64,000 bases of DNA from JADLHS01 sp020848635 (lineage in GTDB: Bacteria; Verrucomicrobiota; Verrucomicrobiia; Limisphaerales; JADLHS01): NCBI GenBank assembly GCA_037044975.1, contig JBAOIL010000011.1, positions 124,001-188,000 on the forward strand. The letters run 5' to 3'. Made by a program: the position numbers and the translations under genes. Positions 8,871 through 17,996 of this stretch are shown piece by piece. The notes under the pieces are model-generated. The model was not told the origin of the DNA and did no database searches. It worked only from the letters and a program-made list of their open reading frames with translations. Within the stretch, counting starts at the first letter, position 1; each line of letters begins with the position of its first letter.

Positions 8871-10334
8871 ATGAACGTGCCGTTGCTCCCTTCAACTGTC
8901 CTCGCAGCCGTCCACGGACTGGTCGTGATCGCGATTGCATTGCGCGTCATCCTGCGACGACCCGCCCGCGGGGTTGCGCTGGCGTGGCTTTTCCTCGTGG
9001 CGATGGTGCCGTTGGCCGGGGGCTTGATCTACCTCCTCGTGGGGGAGCGCCGGATCGGTCGCCGGCGAACACGCGGAATTGATGCGCTGCGCATGGACTA
9101 CCGGAAACTCGCGGCCGTCGCCATTCCAGCTGGCCTCACGGAGGTAGTCTGGTCACGGCACGTGCCCGCCGCCCGCGGCATGGACCGACTCGGGCGCAAA
9201 CTGGCGGGCAGCGCAACGGTATGCGGCAGTCGCTTCCAGTTGTTCTCCGATACCCAGGCGATATTGCGGGCGATTGCCGGTGACGTGGACCGCGCCAAGA
9301 CCAGCGTGCTGATGGAATTCTACATCTGGAATGAAGGCGGCACGGCCGACGAGGTCTTGGAAGCTTTGATCCGGGCCGCCCAACGGGGCGTCCATTGCCG
9401 TGTGCTCATTGATGCGCTCGGGGCGCGGCCCTGGTGGAAGGGGCGGCAGCCGCAGCGGCTGCGGGAGGCTGGCGTCGAACTGCGCGCTGCTCTGCCGGTT
9501 GGCCTGCTGCGCACCCTGGTCGGTCGCACTGACCTGCGCCTGCATCGAAAGATCGTGGTCGTGGACGGGGAGGTGGCATGGACCGGCAGCATGAATCTGG
9601 TGGACCCGCGGTTCTTCAAAGCCGGAGCAGGCGTCGGCGAATGGGTGGATGCCATGGTCCGCCTCGAGGGCGCCGTCGTCGTTCCGCTCGGAGCGATCCT
9701 CGTGGGCGACTGGCGGCTCGAAACTGGCGAAGCCACGCTGGATCTCATCCGGAGCGCCGGGCTTCATCTGGTCCAGCCGCAAGGCCCCGCCGACATCCAG
9801 GTGATTCCTTCGGGGCCCGGCGAAAGCGAGGATGGGCTGCTGCAAATGTTGATCGCGCTGATCAATGCGGCGCAGGACGAATTGATGCTTACCACGCCCT
9901 ATCTGGTGCCGGATGATGCGTTGCTGCTCGCTCTCCGCGGGGCTGCAGGTCGAGGTGTTCGGGTGACCTTGATCGTTCCGGAGAAGGTTGACTCGCTGCT
10001 CACGCGGTACGCGAGCCGGTCCTATTACGACGAACTGCTGGACGTGGGCGTGGAGGTTCAGCTTTATCGCGGCGGACTGCTGCACACGAAATCCATTTCC
10101 GTGGACGGTGCAATGGCGATGTTTGGCACGGTCAACCTCGATATGCGCAGTCTCTGGCTCAACTACGAAGTCGCACTCTTTGTTTACGACCCTGAATTCG
10201 CGCGGGCGCTGCGGGCGTTGCAGCAAACCTACCTCACTCGGTCCACCCGCCTCGATCCGGCCGTGTGGGACAAGCGTGCTTTCGCCGAACGTTTGCTGGA
10301 GGCGGCGCTTCGCCTCGTCAGCCCCCTGCTCTAG
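8871..10334 (+). CDS. Cardiolipin synthase-like phospholipase D protein
   Basis: This 487-residue protein starts with two hydrophobic helices (LAAVHGLVVIAIALRVIL and LAWLFLVAMVPLAGGLIYLLVG). It then has two PLD domains with HKD motifs: HRKIVVVDGEVAWTGS from about residue 225 and HTKSISVDGAMAMFG from about residue 405. Length, two N-terminal helices and two HKD motifs fit bacterial cardiolipin synthase A, which condenses two phosphatidylglycerols at the inner membrane. ATG 8871 is preferred over an upstream in-frame start at 8703, because the extra 56 residues look non-coding and the leader then begins directly before the first helix. It opens a plus-strand block with an MsbA-like exporter and a second PLD protein. 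Confidence 0.87.
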   Translation: MNVPLLPSTVLAAVHGLVVIAIALRVILRRPARGVALAWLFLVAMVPLAGGLIYLLVGERRIGRRRTRGIDALRMDYRKLAAVAIPAGLTEVVWSRHVPAARGMDRLGRKLAGSATVCGSRFQLFSDTQAILRAIAGDVDRAKTSVLMEFYIWNEGGTADEVLEALIRAAQRGVHCRVLIDALGARPWWKGRQPQRLREAGVELRAALPVGLLRTLVGRTDLRLHRKIVVVDGEVAWTGSMNLVDPRFFKAGAGVGEWVDAMVRLEGAVVVPLGAILVGDWRLETGEATLDLIRSAGLHLVQPQGPADIQVIPSGPGESEDGLLQMLIALINAAQDELMLTTPYLVPDDALLLALRGAAGRGVRVTLIVPEKVDSLLTRYASRSYYDELLDVGVEVQLYRGGLLHTKSISVDGAMAMFGTVNLDMRSLWLNYEVALFVYDPEFARALRALQQTYLTRSTRLDPAVWDKRAFAERLLEAALRLVSPLL

Positions 10335-10454
10335 CTGGCGACATAAACCGCAGGCGGCCTGAAAATAAATCGTGACGGAAAATCCAAAGTTGGCTAAGGC
10401 TCTTGCAGACTATCGCACATTTGCATTAAAATCACGCAACCAGTTCATAATGCC

Positions 10455-12293
10455 ATGAGCAAATCAAAAGCCGATGCCGATGCTGTTCCTCCGACCGCTC
10501 CCCCCTCGCAAGGCATGACCCGCTTGGTCCTCGAACTCATCCGGCCGTATCGCGGATGGTTGATCGTAGTTTTCATCGCCATGGTCTTCGAAACGGCGAT
10601 GAGCATCGCCGCCCCGTGGCCGTTGAAGATCATCCTCGATAACGTGGTGGGGAAGCACAAGCTGCCCGAATTCCTGACGTGGCTGCGGGATTTTTCGTTC
10701 GGCGAGCAGACGGTGGCGCTGGCGGGCGTGGCGGCGATGTTTGCGGTGATCATCGCGCTCATCGGCGCGGTCGCTGGCTACATTGACAATTATTACACCG
10801 AAAGTGTGGCCCAATATGTGGCAAACGACCTTCGTCATCGCCTTTATCATCACCTCCAGCGGCTCGCCCTCAAGTATTACGACACCCACCAGATCGGCAA
10901 CATGCTGAGCACGATCACCTCCGATGTGGGCACGATTCAGAGTTTTGCCTCGACGGCGCTGCTCAGCATCCTGGTGGATTCGCTGACTATCATCGGGATG
11001 GTTTGTGTGATGCTCTACCTGAACTTCGACTTCGCGCTCGTGGCCGTGGGCGTGACGCCGTTCCTTCTGCTTTTCGTCGCGCGGTTCAAGAAGGCGGTTA
11101 AGAAAGCCACCCACGAGGTGCGCAAACGGCAGAGCGACATCGTGGGCGTCCTGCAACAGGGTTTGGAATCCGTACGCACGGTCGAGGCGTTCGGACGTCA
11201 GGATACCGAAGAGGGACGGCTGGACGCAGCCAGCATGGAATCCGTCAAGGCGGCGCTCAAGGCCCGGCGGGTGAAGTCGCTGCTCTCCCCCATCGTTTCC
11301 GTGACAGTGTCGCTGTGCGTGGCGTTCGTGCTCTGGCGGGGAGCGGGGTTAATCCTCAAAGACGCGATGACCATCGGCGCACTGACGGTGTTTCTTTCCT
11401 ATCTCAACAAGTTCTTCAAGCCGGTGCAGGATCTGGCGACCATGACCAACGTCATTGCGCAGGCGCAGGTCGGCATGGAACGCATCCAGGCGATCCTCGA
11501 TGCCGACACGATCATTCCACAAAAACCCGATGCACGCGATCCGGGCAAATTCAAGGGGGAAATTGTTTTTGAACATGTGGCTTTTGCCTACGATCCCGCC
11601 GCGCCAGTGCTGCGCGACATCAATCTCACGATCAAGCCCGGCCAGCGGGTTGGGGTCTGCGGGCCGACCGGTGGCGGCAAATCCACCGTCCTCAGCCTCA
11701 TCCCACGCTTCTACGATCCGACCGCCGGCCGGGTGTTGGTGGATGGCGTTGATATCACCGATTACAAGCTCGACCTGCATCGCGCGCAGATCGGGTTTGT
11801 GCTCCAGGACACCGTCCTCTTTGCCGGGACGATCCGTGATAACATCGCTTACGGAAGGTTGGATGCGACGCCGGAGGAAATCGTCGCCGCGGCGAAAATG
11901 GCCAACGCGCACGATTTCATCTCGGCGATGCCAAAGGGCTACGACTCTCTGGTTGGGGAGCGCGGCTTGACGCTCTCAGGCGGCCAGCGCCAGCGCATCG
12001 GCATCGCCCGCGCCGTTGTCCGCAACTCACCCATTCTGATCCTGGATGAACCCACGGCCGCCCTCGATACCGAGTCGGAGAAGGTGGTGATGGAAGCGCT
12101 GGAGCGTTTGATGAAGGGACGCACCGTCATCACCATCGCCCATCGCCTGAGCACCATTCGCGACGCCGACAAAATTGTCGTGCTCAAAGGCGGATGCGTC
12201 GCCGAGGAAGGCAACCACGACGAACTCATCAAACGCAATGAAATCTACGCCGAGCTTTACCGCATCCAGGCCGGCGCCACGCCCGCCGCGTGA
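10455..12293 (+). CDS. MsbA/LmrA-like ABC exporter (fused TMD-NBD)
   Basis: The 612-residue half-transporter has a six-helix type IV exporter domain (about residues 20-330) followed by an ATPase domain. Walker A is GPTGGGKST near residue 403, the signature is LSGGQRQRIGIARA near 507, Walker B is ILILDEPTAALD, and the switch is TIAHRLST. Such proteins work as homodimers to flip lipids, glycolipids, peptides or drugs across the inner membrane. Genes for two phospholipase D-family enzymes flank it, which suggests, but does not prove, a lipid substrate. The ATG at 10455 lies 120 nt after the upstream stop; the next gene begins 61 nt downstream, so one transcript is plausible. Confidence 0.92.
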   Translation: MSKSKADADAVPPTAPPSQGMTRLVLELIRPYRGWLIVVFIAMVFETAMSIAAPWPLKIILDNVVGKHKLPEFLTWLRDFSFGEQTVALAGVAAMFAVIIALIGAVAGYIDNYYTESVAQYVANDLRHRLYHHLQRLALKYYDTHQIGNMLSTITSDVGTIQSFASTALLSILVDSLTIIGMVCVMLYLNFDFALVAVGVTPFLLLFVARFKKAVKKATHEVRKRQSDIVGVLQQGLESVRTVEAFGRQDTEEGRLDAASMESVKAALKARRVKSLLSPIVSVTVSLCVAFVLWRGAGLILKDAMTIGALTVFLSYLNKFFKPVQDLATMTNVIAQAQVGMERIQAILDADTIIPQKPDARDPGKFKGEIVFEHVAFAYDPAAPVLRDINLTIKPGQRVGVCGPTGGGKSTVLSLIPRFYDPTAGRVLVDGVDITDYKLDLHRAQIGFVLQDTVLFAGTIRDNIAYGRLDATPEEIVAAAKMANAHDFISAMPKGYDSLVGERGLTLSGGQRQRIGIARAVVRNSPILILDEPTAALDTESEKVVMEALERLMKGRTVITIAHRLSTIRDADKIVVLKGGCVAEEGNHDELIKRNEIYAELYRIQAGATPAA

Positions 12294-12354
12294 AGTTGCC
12301 ACCGGCCGACCGACGAAAACCACCTAACGACCCAAACTCAAACCAATCAATCCT

Positions 12355-13383
12355 ATGTCCCATCGTTCCATCATTGTTCTCCCTGACGACACCGGCAAGC
12401 CGATCCTTGACGCCATCAACGCGGCCACGAAAACGCTCCGCATCAAGATGTTTGTTTTCTCCGACCCTGACCTGATTAAGGCCGTCATTGCCGCCAAGGG
12501 CCGCGGGGTCAAGATCCATGTCATGCTCAATCCCGCCCGCCGCGACGGCGAAGAGGTAAATGCCGAGACCCGCAAGGCGCTCGAGAAAGCCGGCATTGAC
12601 GTCAAGGACAGCAACCCCGATTTCGGCATCACGCATGAAAAATCCATGGTCGTGGATGACGAAACCGCTTTCATCAAATCCCTCAACTGGGCGACGAAAA
12701 ATCTCACCGTCACCCGCGATTACGCCATCATCACCAGCCACAAGCACGAAGTGGATGAAGTCATCGCCGGCTTCGAGGCTGACTGGCACCGGAAGGACTT
12801 CGATCTCGGCGAAAATGCTCACCTTATCTGGTGTCGCGGCAACGGGCGGGCGCGCATCGCCCAGCTGATTGACGGCGCCAAACACCACCTTTTCGTTCAG
12901 AACGAGCGCTACCAGGATTCCGTCATCATCGAACGGTTGGTTCGCGCCGCGACGCGTGGGGTGAAGGTTCATGTCATGGCACTGCCGCCCCATAATTTGA
13001 AAAAAGAGAAGCTCGTCGAAGGCGTCGGCGGCCTGCGCATCATGGACGATGTGGGCATTAAGATTCACAAGCTCAAGGGCCTCAAACTCCACGGCAAGAT
13101 GCTCCTGGCCGATGGCTCACGGGCCATCGTTGGCTCCATCAACCTCGCCCCCGGCAGCTTCGACGATCGCCGCGAACTCGCCATCGAAGTGCATGACGAC
13201 GAGATCATTGAACGGCTGCACAAGATCGCCAAGCATGACTGGGAGAATTCTCATCCGCTCGATCTCACGGACGAAGGCTTGTTCGCCGATCTCGAAGATC
13301 GGAAGGAAGGCAGCTCCGAAAATCTGGCGCTGGAAGTGGACGAGAAAGCCGTGAAGCACCACAAGAAGCATCACAAGCAGTGA
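12355..13383 (+). CDS. Phospholipase D-like domain protein, cytoplasmic type
   Basis: The 342-residue protein has no signal peptide or membrane helix and two PLD repeats. The first motif is HEKSMVVDDETAFIKSLNW near residue 94: the H-x-K-x4-D core is intact, but the usual Gly-Ser after it is replaced by Lys-Ser. The second is LHGKMLLADGSRAIVGSINL near residue 245 and is complete. The C-terminus is a lysine/histidine tail (VKHHKKHHKQ). It could act on phospholipid or on nucleic acid, since PLD-fold nucleases share this motif. Its place after a cardiolipin synthase-like gene and an ABC exporter favours lipid metabolism, as an inference. Confidence 0.82.
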   Translation: MSHRSIIVLPDDTGKPILDAINAATKTLRIKMFVFSDPDLIKAVIAAKGRGVKIHVMLNPARRDGEEVNAETRKALEKAGIDVKDSNPDFGITHEKSMVVDDETAFIKSLNWATKNLTVTRDYAIITSHKHEVDEVIAGFEADWHRKDFDLGENAHLIWCRGNGRARIAQLIDGAKHHLFVQNERYQDSVIIERLVRAATRGVKVHVMALPPHNLKKEKLVEGVGGLRIMDDVGIKIHKLKGLKLHGKMLLADGSRAIVGSINLAPGSFDDRRELAIEVHDDEIIERLHKIAKHDWENSHPLDLTDEGLFADLEDRKEGSSENLALEVDEKAVKHHKKHHKQ

Positions 13384-13607
13384 AGCCCTGGTCGCCGCCC
13401 GGTCGCGACCGAAATTCAGGTATGACCAGCGCAAATTCCGCGCCGGTTCTCTTTTTGAATCGGTTGAAGCCATGGGCTCGGGAAGGGGCTGCCGGCTCCA
13501 CCCAACCACCCGGCGAAACTGCGCCCACTGCCGTCTCAGATCTGACGTGACCCAAACAATCAATGCACAAAAACCACCGATAAAACCACGAACCCAGAGA
13601 AAATGAT

Positions 13608-14225
13608 ATGAAGACAAAACCTCTTGCCCGTTTGAACCGGGTTATCCTCGCCGTATTGCTGGCCGCCATGCCAGCGGTTTATGCCCAGACTCAGCCGGTC
13701 AATTTCACCAGCGAGCCGAACAAAAGCCTGGCGGCGGCGCACGAGTCATTCGTTGCGAAGAATATGAACGCGGCGTCCGAGCAGATTCACACCGCGTCCG
13801 TCTATGTGAGGAAGCAGTCGAGTAAAGTATCCGGCGAAGCCAAAGCCGGGATGAAAAAGGCCGGCGACGAACTGGACCAGCTCGGCCAGGGCGTGCAGGC
13901 GGGGACTGTTAAATCGGAGGCCGAGTTGAAACAGACTTTTGCCAAGGTGAACCACCAGATGGCCACCTGCTGGCATCAGACTGCCGCCGCGTCGAAAGAG
14001 GCCGGCAAGAACGCGAACGCCGAACTGAAGAAGGCCGGGGCCAGCCTCTCCGCTTCGGCCAAGTGGTCGGGGCGCAAACTCAATGAAGGAGCGCAATCTA
14101 CGGTGGACGCCATCAAGCAAGCCGGCAAAGCCACCAGTGACCATGTCAAAGCGGGCGGTGAAGCGGTGGATAAGTGGTTTAAAAACCTCGGCGAAAGTAT
14201 CAAAGACCTCGGTGATGGGCTTTAA
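13608..14225 (+). CDS. Secreted, Ala/Lys-rich helical protein
   Basis: This 205-residue protein has a clear signal peptide (hydrophobic LAVLLAAMPAVYA, probable cleavage after residue 26). The mature part is rich in Ala, Lys, Glu and Gly with quasi-periodic units such as KAGMKKAGDELDQLG, KEAGKNANAELKKAGA and STVDAIKQAGKATSDHV. This suggests a long amphipathic helix or coiled coil like apolipoprotein- or LEA-like proteins. No cysteine pair or enzyme motif is visible. It precedes a DUF4239-like membrane protein and a K+ channel, hinting at an envelope or stress role, but the function is unknown. An AGAGAAA stretch upstream of ATG 13608 could serve as a weak ribosome site. Confidence 0.75.
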   Translation: MKTKPLARLNRVILAVLLAAMPAVYAQTQPVNFTSEPNKSLAAAHESFVAKNMNAASEQIHTASVYVRKQSSKVSGEAKAGMKKAGDELDQLGQGVQAGTVKSEAELKQTFAKVNHQMATCWHQTAAASKEAGKNANAELKKAGASLSASAKWSGRKLNEGAQSTVDAIKQAGKATSDHVKAGGEAVDKWFKNLGESIKDLGDGL

Positions 14226-14380
14226 TACCCAAAGGCTGCTTGGGGTGATTTCCTACGCCGACCCAATGCTGAATATTCCCCTGCAACTGTGGGCTCTGGT
14301 CGTCAGCAGAGGCTGTTCCCCTACCCTGCGAAGCACGGGCGTGGTTTGAATCCCAACCGGCGATCGCGGATGATCACTCA

Positions 14381-15184
14381 ATGAAATCGAACTGGCTCTA
14401 CGATCAAGGTGCGTTCTGGATCGTGGCCGCGCTCCTGGCGGTCATGTTGCTGGCGTTTGAACTGGCGTATCGAGCGGGCCGCCGCTGGCATGCGGACACC
14501 CATGAGGCCGGACGGGAAGTGTTCGTGGCCATCAAGGTGTCGTTGCTCGGACTCCTAGCGCTGCTGCTGGCGTTCGCATTCGGTATGGCGGCGGATCGTT
14601 ACGCGGAACGGCAGCGCTTGGTCATGGAGGAAGCGATCACCCTGCATAGCGTGTTGCTCCACAGCAGCCTGTTGCCGGAACCCGCTCACGCTCAGTTTCA
14701 GGCAGCGTTGCGTCAGTTGGTGGACGCCCGCCTGGCATTCTTTGACGCGCGCCAGAATCGCGTCGCCGTGGCGGAAGCCATTGATCGCACGGAGAAGCTT
14801 CACGGGGAGATGTGGAAGTTGGCGAAAAACGAAGCCCTGCGGGAGCCTCCCCAGCGAGGTGTCGAGGGCATGATCCGGTCGTTGAACGACGAATGGTCGC
14901 TCCACCGCCAGCGGGTGCATGCCTTCGAAAACCGCGTGCCGGAGGGGGTGATTCTCCTGCTGTTTGGGGGAGCTATACTCGCGATGGGCGCGGTGGGCTT
15001 TGCGGGCGGCATTGCCAATCATCGTGGCACGGCGGGAAAATGGCTGCTGGCCGGACTCCTCGGCGGAACCATCTTTATCGTACTGGATCTGGACCGCGAA
15101 CGGCGCGGGTTTTTCCAGATCAGTCAGGAGCCCATGCTCCACTTCAAGGAATTGCTGAATCGCGGCAGCGACAGTCCTCCGTGA
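14381..15184 (+). CDS. DUF4239-like (bestrophin-like) membrane protein
   Basis: The 267-residue protein has a helix at the N-terminus (AFWIVAALLAVMLLAFELAY) and a second (VSLLGLLALLLAFAFGMAAD). The signature-like MAADRYAERQRLV region and a soluble helical middle follow, then two C-terminal helices (VILLLFGGAILAMGAVGF and WLLAGLLGGTIFIVLDLDRE). This order matches proteins annotated as DUF4239 or bestrophin-like domain, whose function is poorly defined. The final LDLDRERRGFF motif is typical. The K+ channel gene starts 23 nt downstream, so the two are probably co-transcribed membrane proteins. Confidence 0.8.
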   Translation: MKSNWLYDQGAFWIVAALLAVMLLAFELAYRAGRRWHADTHEAGREVFVAIKVSLLGLLALLLAFAFGMAADRYAERQRLVMEEAITLHSVLLHSSLLPEPAHAQFQAALRQLVDARLAFFDARQNRVAVAEAIDRTEKLHGEMWKLAKNEALREPPQRGVEGMIRSLNDEWSLHRQRVHAFENRVPEGVILLLFGGAILAMGAVGFAGGIANHRGTAGKWLLAGLLGGTIFIVLDLDRERRGFFQISQEPMLHFKELLNRGSDSPP

Positions 15185-15207
15185 GCGCCAAACGGAAGCC
15201 AAAACTC

Positions 15208-15909
15208 ATGACCAGCAAGCTAACTTCTAAATTTCCAACCCGGGCCGGATTGCTCCAGCACTCGGCGGCTTGGTTTCTTGCGCCTTGGTTTTCATGTTCG
15301 TTACGGCCCCATTCATTGAGGTCCATGCCGGACGGGAAGATAATCGAAGCCACGATGCTGACGGTGGTCTTGGGGGCCGCCGTGTTGGCGGTCGGGGGGC
15401 GGCGTCAGACACTGATCATCGCAAGCTTGTTGATGACGCCGGTGGCGGGAGCGCGCTGGCTGCATCATTTTCAACTGAGCGATGGCTCTTACACATTCCA
15501 CATCGCGGCCTTCGTGGTGTTCATGGCTTTTGTGGTATACCAATTCCTCGGCTTCATTCTGCGGGCCCCCCGCGTCAGCTCCGAAGTGTTGTGCGCTGCC
15601 GTCGCCACCTACCTGTTGCTGGGCATGCTCTGGGCTTCGGCGTACGTGTTTGTCGCCCGGATGAATCCCGGCGCTTTCTCGGGCGTCGCGGTTGGCAATC
15701 AGCCCCTGCACGGATTCGACGCGTTATATTTCAGCTTGTCCACGCTCACCACGGTGGGCTACGGCGACATTGCGCCCGTATCCGGCCCGGCGCGGATGCT
15801 GGCCGTGATGGAGGTGGTCACGGGCACGATGTATATGGCGGTGCTGGTCGCCCGGTTGGTGTCCGGGTATTCTTCAGCCGCGGCGAGTAAAATTGACGGG
15901 CGAGCTTGA
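15208..15909 (+). CDS. Two-TM potassium channel family protein, N-terminus frame-disturbed
   Basis: The C-terminal half is a pore module with the K+ selectivity filter TTVGYGD, preceded by a pore helix (DALYFSLSTL) and followed by a helix (MEVVTGTMYMAVLVARLV). Upstream hydrophobic helices (EATMLTVVLGAAVLAVGG, IAAFVVFMAFVVYQFLGF, AAVATYLLLGMLWASAYVF) suggest four to six membrane segments in all. Between about 15252 and 15320 the coding frame seems to leave and return. The annotated frame reads a Trp/Ser/His mix there, while the +1 frame reads a clean helix (GGLVSCALVFMFVTAPFIEV). Two compensating indels would explain this. The pore domain itself is intact. Confidence 0.82.
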   Translation: MTSKLTSKFPTRAGLLQHSAAWFLAPWFSCSLRPHSLRSMPDGKIIEATMLTVVLGAAVLAVGGRRQTLIIASLLMTPVAGARWLHHFQLSDGSYTFHIAAFVVFMAFVVYQFLGFILRAPRVSSEVLCAAVATYLLLGMLWASAYVFVARMNPGAFSGVAVGNQPLHGFDALYFSLSTLTTVGYGDIAPVSGPARMLAVMEVVTGTMYMAVLVARLVSGYSSAAASKIDGRA

Positions 15910-15929
15910 ACTTCTGCGGCGTTCCATGC

Positions 15930-17063
15930 TTAACGTGAGCCAGACGCGGAAGGTTCGACGTGCCCGCGTGCCGTCAGTTCCGCCAATCGTTCGAGCCACA
16001 CCGCTGGTCTTGCCTTCGCCTGGCGCATAGTCGTTAAGTCCGTCAAGGCCCGGAGTTCGCAGAACCGGCGGTTGCGGCGGATGTCCGGGGCCAGGCTGCC
16101 CGCCAGACCGAGACACGGGATTGTCCGCGCCTGACATTGCCGCGCGATTTCCCCCGTGCCCTTGCCCATGAGCGTGGAACGGTCAATCGCTCCCTCTCCT
16201 GTGATGACGAGGCCCGCGGCGCGCAGGTGACGATCCAGCTTAGCGTGGCGGGCGAACAGCTCAAATCCCGGTTCGGGCTTTGCCCCCAGAAAAGCGAGCA
16301 GTCCGAAACCCAGTCCTCCCGCCGCTCCCGCCCCCGGCCTTTTGGCAAAGTTCTGCCCGAAATGTCGGTGTGCCACCACCGCTAACCGGCCCAGGCACTT
16401 TTCTGCTTGCGGGAAATCTTCAACATGCAAACCCTTTTGTGGCCCGTAAACGCACGTTGCTCCGCGGGTGCCGAGCAGCGCGTTCTGGACATCCACTGCC
16501 ACCGTGATCCGGCCAAACCTGCGCCGCAGCGGCGGGCGAATCTCCACGAGGCGATGTAACTCAGTCCAATGCCGGATCGGCTTTTGGTTTGCGGCAAGGA
16601 ATTCCCAGCCCATCGCCCGCGCCAAACCGAACCCGCCATCATTGGTCGCGCTGCCGCCAATGCCGACTAGGACTTGCCGCGCCCCCTTTGCCCACGCGGC
16701 CCACAACAGTTTCCCGAGGCCAAAGGTGTCGAGCTCGAACGGATGAAATCGGCCGGCCGGCAAAATGGCCAGCCCGATGACCTGGGCGGATTCCACGATG
16801 GCCGTTTTGGTTTGCGCATCCCACCACCATGTTGCCCCGCAGGGATGATGCGCGGCGTTCACGGTTCGAATGCTTTGGGGGCGGGCCTTCAACAACCGGC
16901 TCATCACCTCGCCAAAACCATCGCCGCCGTCCGTCATCGGCAGGAGTTCAAGCGAATCGTCAGGCCGCGCCCGGCCCCAACCACGCGCGATGGCTTGCGC
17001 GGCGGCCCGGGCCGTCAGCGTACCTTTGAATTTGTCGGGGACGACGAGAATCTTGGGTGGCAT
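15930..17063 (-). CDS. Glycerate kinase (GlxK/GarK family)
   Basis: This 377-residue protein begins with PKILVVPDKFKGTL and has TDGGDGFGEVM near residue 50, VGIGGSATNDGGFG in the middle and VITGEGAIDRSTLMGKG near the C-terminus. These are the hallmark motifs of the type I glycerate kinase family, which phosphorylates D-glycerate (usually to 2-phosphoglycerate) in glyoxylate/glycolate metabolism. A GlcD-like oxidase gene lies 4.8 kb away on the opposite strand, a possible functional link. ATG 17063 is chosen over an upstream in-frame ATG because the family N-terminus starts there. The gene converges with the K+ channel gene, leaving 20 nt between stops. Confidence 0.93.
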   Translation of the reverse strand: MPPKILVVPDKFKGTLTARAAAQAIARGWGRARPDDSLELLPMTDGGDGFGEVMSRLLKARPQSIRTVNAAHHPCGATWWWDAQTKTAIVESAQVIGLAILPAGRFHPFELDTFGLGKLLWAAWAKGARQVLVGIGGSATNDGGFGLARAMGWEFLAANQKPIRHWTELHRLVEIRPPLRRRFGRITVAVDVQNALLGTRGATCVYGPQKGLHVEDFPQAEKCLGRLAVVAHRHFGQNFAKRPGAGAAGGLGFGLLAFLGAKPEPGFELFARHAKLDRHLRAAGLVITGEGAIDRSTLMGKGTGEIARQCQARTIPCLGLAGSLAPDIRRNRRFCELRALTDLTTMRQAKARPAVWLERLAELTARGHVEPSASGSR

Positions 17064-17326
17064 GGCCCGGTGATTATCCTCAATCACGAGCCACAAGCCG
17101 AATCAAAATGGTGAAGCTACGAACCAATGCCAGTTGATTCTTCACCCTCAAATCGTCCCCTTCCCTTCCGCCTTTAGTGAAGCCGAGTTAACGGTTCAAA
17201 ACACCAAAGAACTTTGCTGGACAGCCAATTGCGGGAGGAATAGGTTCGCGCCATGAAAAAGGATCGGCTGCACGACGCGCCGTGCCAGTTCAAGTTAAGC
17301 TGAGGTGGGCGACGTTCCGACACTGA

Positions 17327-17891
17327 ATGCAATACAAATCTCTGCCAATTGGCTCTTGGATACTACTTTGGTGCATCTCTGCTGGCGTGTTGTGGCTGTG
17401 GGTTTCGCTAGCCCTATTCCACCCCGACGACCAGAGCGAGTAATCTACGGTCACTGGCACGTTGGTTTCCGCAGATGAACACATCACTTTCGGCAATGAG
17501 GGACGTTCGGGATATCTTGATATTCAGTTGGAGGGAAGTAAGGTCCGCTATCGCGTGCCGGTAGATGGTTACCTAGATATTTTCCACCGAGCTGCATTCT
17601 TCCGTGAAGTTACCAAGGGGGACGACAATTCAGCTTGCAGCGCTTGCAAGAGATATTGCGGCACCGCGCCGACCGTTATTGAATCCTATTCCTACGGTGT
17701 TTGTTCGGGGTCTTCGAGCCGGCGGTCGTGATTACTGCACGGTCGCCGATCACATCGCATGGCAGAAACGCAACAACTGGTGGAAGCTAGGGATAGCAGC
17801 GTTCGGCACGGCATTTCTTGCAGTTTTGTTCATCAAGTATCGTCGAAGTTCAGAAATCGCGGATGCAATTGGAGAAAACGGCCGAATTTGA
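17327..17891 (+). pseudogene. Broken small membrane protein (in-frame stop plus frameshift)
   Basis: From ATG 17327 a hydrophobic leader (GSWILLWCISAGVLWLWVSLAL) is followed by PDDQSE and a TAA at 17441. The same frame then continues sensibly (VSADEHITFGNEGRSGYLDI, then KVRYRVPVDGYLDIFHRA) to about 17610. From there another frame carries on (GTTIQLAALARDIAAP, VRGLRAGGRDYCTVADHI) and ends with a second helix (KLGIAAFGTAFLAVLFIKY) before TGA 17891. Joined, the product is about 185 residues: helix, soluble beta-rich middle, helix. I know no family name. It has one stop and one frame break, so it is either a pseudogene or hit by sequence errors. Confidence 0.6.
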
Positions 17892-17996
17892 GAATGGGCA
17901 GCGGTGTCTCCGCCTAAGATTTTCAATAGCAACTCCCGCCCCGCATGCAATCAAACTCTCGCCAACCCCCGGGCGCCTTGCTAGTTTGCGCCCCAG

